From Sphingobacterium sp. ML3W (GTDB taxonomy: Bacteria; Bacteroidota; Bacteroidia; Sphingobacteriales; Sphingobacteriaceae): 64,000 nucleotides of DNA. The notes beneath the pieces are model-generated. The model was not told the origin of the DNA and made no database searches. It worked only from the letters and a program-made list of their open reading frames with translations. Positions 9,487-16,626 of this stretch are shown here, one piece after another. Made by a program: the position numbers and the translations under genes. Location: NCBI RefSeq assembly GCF_029542085.1, contig NZ_CP107036.1, positions 1,178,001 through 1,242,000 on the forward strand, in the 5' to 3' direction. Within the stretch, counting starts at the first letter, position 1; each line of letters starts with the position of its first letter.

Positions 9487-9621
9487 TATTGTCTTGCCTA
9501 TACTAACCGACTGATATGAGCAACAACAAGTATGGCTGAATTGGGTGTTTTTTTATCGCTAGCCCAATCTTTTTATGAAGAGGTCTAGTTATATAGACTG
9601 CCTGTTGAAGAAAAGCAATAG
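9487..9621 (+). pseudogene. Possible remnant of a 2-oxoglutarate/Fe(II) oxygenase N-terminus
   Basis: Broken in-frame pieces read IVLPILTD-stop-YEQQ, then in another frame MAELGVFLSLAQSFYEEV-stop-LYRLPVEEKQ-stop. The pieces resemble the N-terminal pattern of isopenicillin-N-synthase-like oxygenases (LTDY ... ELGFF ... YEEV-x-x-FF-x-LP-x-E-x-K) in the right order but with deletions and stops. No ATG, full domain or iron-binding HxD is left. The match is from memory of the family pattern and could be chance. Confidence 0.25.
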
Positions 9622-9691
9622 CCTTTAAAAATAAATAAAAATAGCTTAAGCTACTTGTGTGCTAGCGCAAATAAGCTTATTTTAGCCATTA

Positions 9692-10087
9692 ATGGGCAGC
9701 ATTAAATCTAATATTCTCAGAAGCTATGGACAATACATTACTATTTTGGTAATGTTTATTCTTGTATTGCTCACATCCTGCCCAATAAAAAATGGAATCA
9801 AAAGTCTCATAGGGACACCAATGAATACGGAACAGGGGAGAATAGCGGATCGGGCCATACCCCTTGATAACGGATTTGAGCGCTGTAGTGAGTCGGTAGA
9901 TAATGGAAATGTCCGACTAAGCTTTGTACAGGAAACTCTTCTTTTACCAAATGATGTGCAAATCCTTAGGTCGTCTTATCCTTTTAGCATAAAGGAGCAT
10001 CTGCAACTGTCGGCTAGTCGAAACGGTCGCCAGAAGATTGTGCATACTTTACCCATTTTTCTCCAATATCGAACATTACGCATTTAG
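9692..10087 (+). CDS. Small lipoprotein of unknown function
   Basis: 131 residues. A hydrophobic helix (about 16-29) ends in LLTSC with Cys30 as a lipobox, so it is probably a lipoprotein. The start of the mature part, PIKNGIKSLIGTPMNTEQG, recalls short Bacteroidota proteins that I have seen beside metal-efflux genes, but I cannot name a family. No metal-binding cluster beyond two Cys is evident. It lies between the copper operon and a TlpA-like thioredoxin, which hints at a role in envelope metal or redox stress; that is inference only. Confidence 0.55.
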   Translation: MGSIKSNILRSYGQYITILVMFILVLLTSCPIKNGIKSLIGTPMNTEQGRIADRAIPLDNGFERCSESVDNGNVRLSFVQETLLLPNDVQILRSSYPFSIKEHLQLSASRNGRQKIVHTLPIFLQYRTLRI

Positions 10088-10247
10088 AATTCTTTTTCAA
10101 TCAGTTCTGTCTTCACTAGGAGATAGTCTTGATATTCATCTGTTTTTATACGGTGAGAACCATTAAGATAAGGAACAAATAAACAGTTGGCGGTTTTTTT
10201 GTGTTAGTGTATAGATAATTAAAATTTAGTAATTTACATATATAATA

Positions 10248-10814
10248 ATGAATATAAAATTTAATAGGATTATAACAGGTTTTGGACTTTTTATTATTGC
10301 TGCAAGTGTTTTGACTGCCTGTGGAAACTCGGCAGATGGTAACAAACCCAAAGCAGAAAAAGAGCAAGCTCAAGCTGTTAAAGAAGTTGAAGAGCCAAAA
10401 ATGACCGACGTTTCCTTCAAAGATAAAGCCGGTAATGTTGTTAAACTAAGTGATTTAAAAGGGAAGGTTGTCTTTATCAATTTCTGGGCTACCTGGTGTC
10501 CACCGTGTATACATGAAATGCCGTCCATTAATACCTTAAGACAGGGATTCAAAGACAACAAAAATATAGTATTCCTAATGGTTGATGTCGACAATGATAT
10601 TGAGCAATCGGCGGCGTTTATGGAGGAGAACAAGTATGATTTACCACTATATACCGCAACGGGAGAAATTCCACCAGAATTTTTGGGTGGATCCATTCCT
10701 ACAACGGTGATTTTGGACAAAAATGGACAAATTGTAGAACGTTTGGAGGGGAGCAGAGATTATGCAGCTCCAGAGATTGCAAAGGCTTTAGTAGAGCTGA
10801 CAAAGGCAAATTAG
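10248..10814 (+). CDS. TlpA/ResA-like thiol-disulfide lipoprotein
   Basis: 188 residues. Signal peptide with lipobox VLTAC (Cys25), then a charged linker (KPKAEKEQAQAVKEVEEP) and a thioredoxin fold. The active site is FWATWCPPC with Cys84 and Cys87, and the cis-Pro loop is GGSIPTTVIL. The WCPPC pattern and membrane tether are those of TlpA/ResA reductases, which keep periplasmic or surface thiols reduced, for example in cytochrome c or copper-protein maturation. It is a single-gene unit ending at a bidirectional hairpin. The partner protein is unknown. Confidence 0.9.
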   Translation: MNIKFNRIITGFGLFIIAASVLTACGNSADGNKPKAEKEQAQAVKEVEEPKMTDVSFKDKAGNVVKLSDLKGKVVFINFWATWCPPCIHEMPSINTLRQGFKDNKNIVFLMVDVDNDIEQSAAFMEENKYDLPLYTATGEIPPEFLGGSIPTTVILDKNGQIVERLEGSRDYAAPEIAKALVELTKAN

Positions 10815-10847
10815 CATCACTAGAACATAAGGAAAGTTGCAAGGACT

Positions 10848-10888
10848 AAAAAGAGCTAAGTAGGTTTAACACCTATTTAGCTCTTTTT
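10848..10888. terminator. Bidirectional terminator between convergent genes
   Basis: AAAAAGAGCTAA pairs with TTAGCTCTTTTT, with an inner TAGGT/ACCTA pair. A- and T-runs on either side let it stop transcripts from both directions (tlpA-like rightward, hydrolase leftward). Confidence 0.85.
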
Positions 10889-10900
10889 ATGATTTTTGCG

Positions 10901-11596
10901 CTAAGATACTGCTTCAACCGCCTCTTTGATCAATGCTGTAATTTCGTTTGGATGGGTAGCTAGTGAAGCGTGGCTGGCCTCCAAATGAATAATTTTACGA
11001 GCATTAATTCGTTCCGCCATTTCTTGTTGAGTCACTGGCGGTATCATATGATCATTGTCTGATACCTGATACCAGCTGGGTTTTGTTTTCCAAGCTGGCT
11101 CTCCCGCCTCTGCCGAAAAAATACTTCCATGTGTTGGTTTCTGTGCCAAGGACATTGCGATCGCATCTTTTTCATCTAAATCTTGAGCGAAACTTTCGTG
11201 GAATTTATCGTATTTTATCCATAGAAATCCTTTTTCATCAGGAACAAGGTTGGCCGCACCAGACGGTGGTTCTCTACGGCCGAAAATACCGCCCAAACTT
11301 TCGCCCTTGTCCGGAGCAAAGGCAGCGATATATACTAAGCCTGCAACTTTTTCATGATGTCCAGCGGCGGATATTACCGCTCCACCATAAGAGTGACCAA
11401 CCAGAATAACTTTACCCGCTTGTAGGTCGATCAAATCTTTGGTCTTTTGGATATCGTCTTCGGCAGATGTCAATGGATTTTGTACGCTTCGTACCGTATA
11501 CCCTTCCGCATGAAGATTCGTGATAACGTGTCTCCAATGAGACCCGTCTCCCCAGGCTCCATGGACTAAAATAATTGTTACATTTTGATTTCCCAT
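10901..11596 (-). CDS. Alpha/beta hydrolase (esterase-like)
   Basis: 231 residues covering a complete small alpha/beta hydrolase. It has the oxyanion segment LVHGAWGDGSHW (about 10-21), the nucleophile elbow GHSYGG with Ser69, and a late His in LEASHASLATHP (about 209). The HGAW..GSHW and GHSYGG pattern is that of the EstC-like/pyrethroid-hydrolase-like group, which cleaves small esters. It carries no signal peptide, so it acts in the cytoplasm. The promoter region (11617-11661) holds two perfect inverted repeats, and the gene lies directly downstream of a Crp/Fnr regulator on the same strand, suggesting tight control. The substrate is unknown. Confidence 0.85.
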   Translation of the reverse strand: MGNQNVTIILVHGAWGDGSHWRHVITNLHAEGYTVRSVQNPLTSAEDDIQKTKDLIDLQAGKVILVGHSYGGAVISAAGHHEKVAGLVYIAAFAPDKGESLGGIFGRREPPSGAANLVPDEKGFLWIKYDKFHESFAQDLDEKDAIAMSLAQKPTHGSIFSAEAGEPAWKTKPSWYQVSDNDHMIPPVTQQEMAERINARKIIHLEASHASLATHPNEITALIKEAVEAVS

Positions 11597-11616
11597 ATTC
11601 GTTGAAGTTTATAGAA

Positions 11617-11661
11617 CAAATATATGTTTAAGTTGCTATTAAACATATTAACTTAAGTTAA
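11617..11661 (-). promoter_or_regulatory. Promoter with stacked inverted repeats upstream of the hydrolase
   Basis: On the minus strand TATATTTG (11617-11624) matches the Bacteroidota -7 box TAnnTTTG, 21 bases before the start codon. Just upstream, ATATGTTTAA (11622-11631) and TTAAACATAT (11639-11648) form a perfect 10-base inverted repeat with a 7-base spacer. Next to it TTAACTTAAGTTAA (11648-11661) is a perfect 14-base palindrome overlapping the stop codon of the crp/fnr gene. Confidence 0.6.
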
Positions 11662-12242
11662 CGTTTTAAAATTCGTCGACGGATTCTACTTAGCGAAGGT
11701 GGTTTAACGCCGAGATAGCTGGCTATATGTTTTTGGGCTACGAGCTGAAAAATTTGTGCATTCTCGGCGAGTAGATTATTATACCGTATTTCTGGTGAGT
11801 AATATAACAACTCTTCGATTCTCTTTTTAGCCCCGAGGTAAATGACCTCGGTCATCTTTCGCCCAAATTCTTGCCAGTAAACATCCTTTTGATAGAGTTT
11901 TTGAAGGTCATCTTTGTGTAGAAGTAATACCTTGGCATCAGATACCGCTTTAATATTCATACGCGACTTCGTATTACAAAGGATACTTTCGTAATCGGTA
12001 AAAAAGTAATTGTCAAAATGGAAATTGAACGTTACATCTTCTCCGTTATCATTTATATAAAACGTTCGCATAAAACCGGTTTTTAAAAAACCTAAGTATT
12101 GACATTTTTCGCCTTCTTTCAAAAAGAAATCGGACTTTTTATAGGTTGTCGATTTGAGATAACTACAAAATTCAGGATAGTGTTCTTCATCGACCAAAAA
12201 TAGAGGTCCAAACTTCGTGTATTCGTTTACAATCTCAGACAT
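11658..12242 (-). CDS. Crp/Fnr family transcriptional regulator
   Basis: 194 residues from MSEIVNEY; an upstream in-frame start at 12311 would add 23 residues of poor quality and is rejected. The N-terminal cyclic-nucleotide-binding fold shows FLKEGEKCQYLGFLKTGFMR and a later YESILCNTKSRM, without the conserved Arg/Ser phosphate cassette, so cAMP binding is doubtful. The C-terminal helix-turn-helix is short (QKHIASYLGVKPPSLSRIRR), as in the many Bacteroidota Crp-like proteins of this size. It may act on the inverted repeats that overlap its own stop codon and precede the hydrolase gene. Confidence 0.85.
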   Translation of the reverse strand: MSEIVNEYTKFGPLFLVDEEHYPEFCSYLKSTTYKKSDFFLKEGEKCQYLGFLKTGFMRTFYINDNGEDVTFNFHFDNYFFTDYESILCNTKSRMNIKAVSDAKVLLLHKDDLQKLYQKDVYWQEFGRKMTEVIYLGAKKRIEELLYYSPEIRYNNLLAENAQIFQLVAQKHIASYLGVKPPSLSRIRRRILKR

Positions 12243-12385
12243 TGCTGGTAAAAATTTTAAGCCACAATAATTTTGTATTAAAATTATTGAAAACTTTTGA
12301 TAGTATGTCACAACATTGAATCATATACTTTCTTTACAGTTGACTATAAAATATTACCTTCGTAATACATCACAGCAACAATGAT

Positions 12386-13270
12386 ATGTCCCAAACTAAA
12401 GAGCAAACAGCGATAAAAACTACCTATTTCAGTATTATCGGAAATACAATGTTGGCTTTGCTGAAATGGTTTGCAGGTTTTTTTGGAAATTCATATGCAC
12501 TTATAGCAGATGCGATTGAATCCACCACAGATATTTTTTCTTCCTTTCTAGTTCTTCTTGGATTAAAATATGCCCAGCGGCCTGCTGATGAAAATCATCC
12601 CTATGGCCACGGAAGGGTAGAACCACTTATTACGTTTATCGTTGTAGGCTTTCTCATTGTATCAGCTACGATCATTGCATATGAAAGTATAGAAAATATT
12701 GGGACACCCCATGAACTGCCGAAGCCCTGGACATTATTCGTTCTCGGAGGAATCATTATCTGGAAAGAAAGTTCTTACAGAATTGTGATGAAAAAGAGCC
12801 GAGAGACCAATAGTTCTTCGCTAAAAGCGGACGCATGGCATCATCGAAGTGATGCAATTACTTCGGTGGCGGCTTTTATTGGTATATCTATCGCTTTAGT
12901 GTTAGGAAAGGGATATGAGAATGCGGATGATTATGCTGCGTTATTTGCAGCGGGATTTATTTTGTATAATTGTTACCATATTTTTAGACCTGCTCTTGGT
13001 GAAATCATGGATGAAAATGTTTACGAGGAGGTGATCGAGGAAATCAGAAAATATGCTTTGGAGGTAGCGGGTATAAAAGCGACGGAGAAATGCTATGTTC
13101 GAAAGTCGGGTACAAAATTTCACGTCGACCTACATGCTATTGTGGATAGTGAGATCACGGTGAAAGAAGGTCATGCACTGTCTCATGAGCTCAAAGACTA
13201 TCTGATCGAACATATACCCGACCTCGGTCATGTTATGATCCACATCGAACCGAGTACATATATAGACTAA
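12386..13270 (+). CDS. Cation diffusion facilitator transporter
   Basis: 294 residues with the CDF layout: six membrane helices and a C-terminal cytoplasmic ferredoxin-like domain. The helix-2 site reads ALIADAIESTTD (Asp42, Asp49) followed by the PADENHPYGHGR loop, and helix 5 carries AWHHRSDAITS. These proteins exchange Zn2+, Fe2+ or Mn2+ for protons, exporting metal from the cytoplasm. The Asp/His pair in HHRSD is compatible with Zn or Fe. A candidate -7 element TACCTTCG lies at 12355-12362. It is divergent from the Crp/Fnr gene, but no operator links the two. Confidence 0.92.
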   Translation: MSQTKEQTAIKTTYFSIIGNTMLALLKWFAGFFGNSYALIADAIESTTDIFSSFLVLLGLKYAQRPADENHPYGHGRVEPLITFIVVGFLIVSATIIAYESIENIGTPHELPKPWTLFVLGGIIIWKESSYRIVMKKSRETNSSSLKADAWHHRSDAITSVAAFIGISIALVLGKGYENADDYAALFAAGFILYNCYHIFRPALGEIMDENVYEEVIEEIRKYALEVAGIKATEKCYVRKSGTKFHVDLHAIVDSEITVKEGHALSHELKDYLIEHIPDLGHVMIHIEPSTYID

Positions 13271-13297
13271 ATGGCTATGTTTGGCAAGAATTAGCCT

Positions 13298-13327
13298 GTT
13301 CGTATATCAAATAGCGATGTTCGTATA
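13298..13327. repeat. Short direct repeat GTTCGTATA x2
   Basis: GTTCGTATA occurs at 13298-13306 and 13319-13327, 21 bases apart, on the same face of the helix. It lies about 180 bases before an outer-membrane barrel gene. Confidence 0.3.
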
Positions 13328-13506
13328 ATTTTGTCAATTTGTATTTATTTTTCCTTTAGCTTTATTCTAAATAACAATTTATTTCTCTGGACATAGATTG
13401 TCTGTAAGTTTTCTCCTCCTATTCACGATGAGGGTGCTTTGTTAAATATACATGCAGTTATGTTGGATGGATTGTTGTGAGAAGCTTATATCGTAAATAA
13501 CATTGT

Positions 13507-14094
13507 ATGCTAGTCAACAAAAGAATGAAAATAGTATTTGCCGTAACAGTAATTTTTGGAATGTTGTGTACACATAAAGCGTTAGCGCAATTTGGAGTGG
13601 GACTTAGGGCCGGCGGGAATCTATCTGGTTCAAATGGTTCGGCTTTTCGTTCCGGTAAAAGAATCGGTTTCCAGATCGGAGGGGATCTTAGCTATCATTT
13701 TAACAAAAACATAGCGTTACAAGCCGAACCGGTCTATAACTTAATGCGGATTCGTAACAATGATCAGACTGCAGAAAGTGAATATGGGATAGGAGCCGGA
13801 ACCAGAAAATTGGAATATATGAGTGTGCCGTTGTATCTAAAGGTAAATTTTACCCGTACAATTGCGATTATGGGGGGACTGGATTTTAATTTTTTGCTCA
13901 ATGATGACCGTTACAAACTAAACAACGGAGAGAACGCATTTCGTAGTAAGCCGAGAACAGGATACAGTTTAGGTGCAGAATTGGGTAAGGTTTATTTTCG
14001 ATATCGAAAATTTAATAGAACAAATGATATTATTGACAATTGGACTGCGGATATTGAACAATATCAACTGGGATTCAAATTTGAGTTATTTTAA
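13507..14094 (+). CDS. Outer-membrane beta-barrel protein (PorT/OmpW-like)
   Basis: Up to 195 residues. A signal peptide ends in KALA-QFG, and the mature part alternates Gly- and aromatic-rich strands (GVGLRAGGNLSGS, IGFQIGGDLSYHF, YMSVPLYLKVNF, YSLGAELGKVYFRY) and ends in an aromatic residue (KFELF), as outer-membrane barrels do. It fits the PorT/outer membrane protein beta-barrel family of Bacteroidota. An alternative ATG at 13525 (MKIVFAVT) gives a more usual signal peptide and may be the true start. No operon partner; the function is unknown. Confidence 0.8.
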   Translation: MLVNKRMKIVFAVTVIFGMLCTHKALAQFGVGLRAGGNLSGSNGSAFRSGKRIGFQIGGDLSYHFNKNIALQAEPVYNLMRIRNNDQTAESEYGIGAGTRKLEYMSVPLYLKVNFTRTIAIMGGLDFNFLLNDDRYKLNNGENAFRSKPRTGYSLGAELGKVYFRYRKFNRTNDIIDNWTADIEQYQLGFKFELF

Positions 14095-14190
14095 AATCGA
14101 TTTCAATGCAAAATCCATTTGTGAAAGACTTTGCTAAACGATTAGTTTTTAATGCATAAAAATTGATATTGGCAATATAAACAGGAGAGG

Positions 14191-14221
14191 ACCATCCCAA
14201 TTTAATTGGGATGGTTTTTTG
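14191..14221 (+). terminator. Rho-independent terminator after the barrel gene
   Basis: ACCATCCCAA (14191-14200) and TTGGGATGGT (14206-14215) form a perfect 10-base stem with a 5-base loop, followed by a T-run. It lies about 100 bases after the stop. Confidence 0.85.
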
Positions 14222-14281
14222 TTTTAAAAGCTTCTGCTTTTTGTGCTAGCGTATTTACGGTTATCTTATTAATGTTATATG

Positions 14282-15313
14282 CTAGAGGTTATTATCGGCA
14301 GATAACATTTCAATTTGCCATCTGATATGGTCCATTGTAATTGGATATTCGACCTCATTGACAAGATTCTCATAGATGGCGTTGAATAATAGATTATAAT
14401 CTCCTTTATGTGGAAGCGGATAAGAAATATGCTTTTGATTTGTGTTGTCGACAGTTACCAGTTTACCCTCACTGCCATTCGGTTCGACACCATAGGTTGG
14501 GTTATTGGGAAGCATGCCATCAATCAGTTGCTGTTCTTGCACATCAGCCATCGCTTTTATGAAGCTTCCTTTGGTACCATGTACCACAAAAGCGGGCAAG
14601 GGATCGGCCACAGCAAGGCTCCCCGTTAGAAATACATTAAGTTCATTGGAGTAGCGTAAATGATAATGGAAGTAGTCTGCTACCTGCGAGTCGGGCCGAT
14701 TAATTGAAGTTGTTTTGCTAAATTTCGATGGTTTTCCGAAAAGCGAAATAGCCTGATCTATAATATGAGGCCCCAGATCATAGGTGAGACCACTCGAAAT
14801 ATATTGGTTATTTTCCTTGAAATATTTTTGACCTAATTCCATTTTATAGCGGTCGAAGCGGAAAGATACTTCGGTCAATTTACCAAGATTGCCGCTTTCA
14901 ATAACTTTCTTTACATCGAGAAAATGGCTGTCATAACGTCTGTTTTGATAAAAGAAAATCCGCTTCCCACTTTTTTTGCTGACTTCGGAAAGTTTGTTGA
15001 ACTGTGTTATATTTTCCACGGCTGGTTTTTCGATCAGGACATGTTTTCCTGCTTTTAGCGCCTCTGTCGCGAACTCAAAGTGTGTATGATTTGGCGTGTT
15101 TACGATCACCAGTGTTATTGTATCGTCCGCCAATAATTGATCTACGGTATCATAGCTTTTTATTTCGGGATAAAGTTCATGTGCTATTTTCTGAGACCGT
15201 TCGACAACGGCAACTAGGTTAAAATGTGGGTTGATATGGATGAAAGGTGCGTGGAAGACGCGACCCGACATACCAAAGCTTAAAATTCCGGTATTGATCT
15301 TGGTCTTTTTCAT
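14282..15313 (-). CDS. Gfo/Idh/MocA family oxidoreductase
   Basis: 343 residues from MKKTKINTGIL; an upstream in-frame start at 15496 adds 61 residues of no family character and is rejected. The N-terminal Rossmann domain begins GILSFGMSGRVFHAPF (Gly-rich NAD(P) loop), followed by the cofactor/substrate motif GKHVLIEKPAVEN with the catalytic-site EKP Lys. The C-terminal half contains YDLGPHIIDQAISLFGKP with the catalytic His. The family oxidises or reduces sugars and inositols; the SGRVFHAPF variant is common in YdgJ/YvaA-like members. The substrate is not predictable. No partner gene is adjacent. Confidence 0.9.
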   Translation of the reverse strand: MKKTKINTGILSFGMSGRVFHAPFIHINPHFNLVAVVERSQKIAHELYPEIKSYDTVDQLLADDTITLVIVNTPNHTHFEFATEALKAGKHVLIEKPAVENITQFNKLSEVSKKSGKRIFFYQNRRYDSHFLDVKKVIESGNLGKLTEVSFRFDRYKMELGQKYFKENNQYISSGLTYDLGPHIIDQAISLFGKPSKFSKTTSINRPDSQVADYFHYHLRYSNELNVFLTGSLAVADPLPAFVVHGTKGSFIKAMADVQEQQLIDGMLPNNPTYGVEPNGSEGKLVTVDNTNQKHISYPLPHKGDYNLLFNAIYENLVNEVEYPITMDHIRWQIEMLSADNNL

Positions 15314-15898
15314 TTTTATATGATCTTGTTGAAGCAAGGTTATTTGCTGTTGAATATTCTTTTTGTAATTACTTCTATGAACCGTTGGACCGAAGTAGGG
15401 TCTGGATATAAATATAAGTATATCTTGTCTTATTTTAGATCGATCCTCACATATTTGGATTGATTTTTCTTTGGGAAAATCACATTTGCCGTCCACTTTA
15501 TCTGGATCTTGCCTATCGATACCTATATACCATCATTGTTCATTACAAATCTGTGATAACAATAGGCCAGCGAAATACGCCGAATTTAGGGGATATAAAG
15601 AAGTACATTTCTTACTCGAGTAAATATATCCAGTTGCTTTCATTCTTAAGAGTAACTTAATGTAGTATCACTTGATATGATCAAAGACAAGATAATTCTT
15701 GAAGAAATAATGAGCTATGTGCAATAGTTTAGTGAATTTTATTTAACTGATTATTAGTTGATTGTGTTTTATTCACTGTGAGTATAGTTTTTTACCTTCG
15801 GTATTTTAAAACTTATGCAATATATAATATAGAGTTGGATGGCAAGATATGGGAGCGAAACCAGGTCATCGGACTTTACTATTTATTGTATAAGAGAT
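15314..15898. other. Intergenic region between divergent genes
   Basis: 585 AT-rich bases carrying the control regions of the oxidoreductase (leftward) and the Fur-like gene (rightward). A -7-like TACCTTCG lies at 15793-15800. No RNA gene, repeat or convincing reading frame was seen. Confidence 0.5.
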
Positions 15899-16171
15899 AT
15901 GGAAGTTTTAATCAGCTCATTAACAAGTAAAGGACACAAATTAACACCTCAACGCCTACATATTATCAAGCATTTGTGGCGCAAAGTTATTATTGACAAT
16001 ATTGACGACCTCTATGTTGAGTTACGAACAATACAACATATCAGTTGGGCAACTTTGTACTCTACAATTAAATTGCTGCATGCTCTTGGTTGGCTCGAAC
16101 TGCGTGGGAATGGCCCTAGAGGACGATATTATCGTTGGATCAGGAAAGATGTCAAAGCAGTGGGCGTGTAG
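15899..16171 (+). CDS. Short Fur-like winged-helix protein
   Basis: 90 residues from MEVLISSLTSKGHKLTPQR; an in-frame ATG at 15839 would add 20 residues and cannot be excluded. The order LTPQRLHIIKHLW, then DDLYVELRTI, then SWATLYSTIKLLHALGWLEL matches the DNA-binding half of Fur (TPxR..IL..L, ..A.DLY..L, ..ATVYR.L..L...G). The protein stops soon after the wing (GRYYRWIRKDVKAVGV), so the metal-binding dimerisation domain with its His and Cys ligands is absent. It may be a truncated Fur relative or a small regulator of another type. No neighbour gives its target. Confidence 0.6.
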   Translation: MEVLISSLTSKGHKLTPQRLHIIKHLWRKVIIDNIDDLYVELRTIQHISWATLYSTIKLLHALGWLELRGNGPRGRYYRWIRKDVKAVGV

Positions 16172-16253
16172 AAAAGTGTTTCATGTTGCAAGTTATAGAT
16201 AGGGGAAGTAAATTGTCGTGTTGTTGAGTAAAAATATAGCCGGTACAAAATGG

Positions 16254-16290
16254 AAAAAGGGCAAACCAATTTGTTTTGATTTGCCCTTTT
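16254..16290 (-). terminator. Terminator following tRNA-His
   Basis: AAAAAGGGCAAA (16254-16265) pairs with TTTGCCCTTTT (16280-16290). Read on the minus strand it ends in a T-run and begins three bases after the tRNA 3' end. Confidence 0.8.
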
Positions 16291-16292
16291 CG

Positions 16293-16366
16293 GGTAAGTA
16301 ATCGGGCTCGAACCGACGACCCCTAGAACCACAATCTAGTGCTCTAACCAACTGAGCTATACCTAC
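16293..16366 (-). tRNA. tRNA-His (GTG)
   Basis: The reverse strand folds into a cloverleaf: acceptor GTAGGTA/TACTTAC, D-arm GCTCAGTTGGTTAGAGC, anticodon stem CTAGA/TCTAG with loop TTGTGGT (anticodon GTG), and T-arm GTCGG-TTCGAGC-CCGAT. The base at position 73 is C and the base just before the 5' end (16367) is G, giving the extra G-1:C73 pair that histidyl-tRNA synthetase recognises. CCA is not encoded. Confidence 0.95.
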
Positions 16367-16382
16367 CGTGATTTTGATGATA

Positions 16383-16414
16383 CAAAAGTACGATTAAACC
16401 CTATTCCCTCCAAA
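16383..16414 (-). promoter_or_regulatory. Bacteroidota-type promoter of tRNA-His
   Basis: On the minus strand TTTG (16411-16414), a 20-base spacer, then TACTTTTG (16383-16390) matches the -33/-7 consensus TTTG-N17-23-TAnnTTTG. It ends 16 bases before the tRNA. Confidence 0.8.
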
Positions 16415-16572
16415 TATTTGAATGAAAAAAAACCGGTATTAAAGCCAACTAGGTGAAGGTTAGTTTATTAAATTTTAATAAAAAACGATTGTAATAGCCC
16501 TTAGGACGTGATTTGAGATTTTTATTTAAAAAGGGGCCTATTTTTGTTCGGTAATTGAATCAAAAAGCATAA

Positions 16573-16606
16573 AAAAAGCGATCACCCGACGAGGGCGATC
16601 GCTTTT
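16573..16606 (-). terminator. Rho-independent terminator of htpG
   Basis: AAAAGCGATC-x-CCC pairs with GGG-x-GATCGCTTTT around a short loop. The minus-strand transcript ends in a T-run, 20 bases past the htpG stop. Confidence 0.85.
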
Positions 16607-16626
16607 CTATACGGTTGTTGTTCCTA

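Larger units (their letters stand above)
9380..9691. other. Intergenic stretch after the copper genes
   Basis: Holds the copA-operon terminator (9400-9436) and a stretch that may be the remnant of a degraded oxygenase gene (9487-9621). Nothing else is recognisable. Confidence 0.5.

Noticed and set aside
15460..15660. Rightward 66-codon frame in the gap before the Fur-like gene
   Set aside because: Low-complexity translation, no ribosome site, and it overlaps the control region of a leftward gene.
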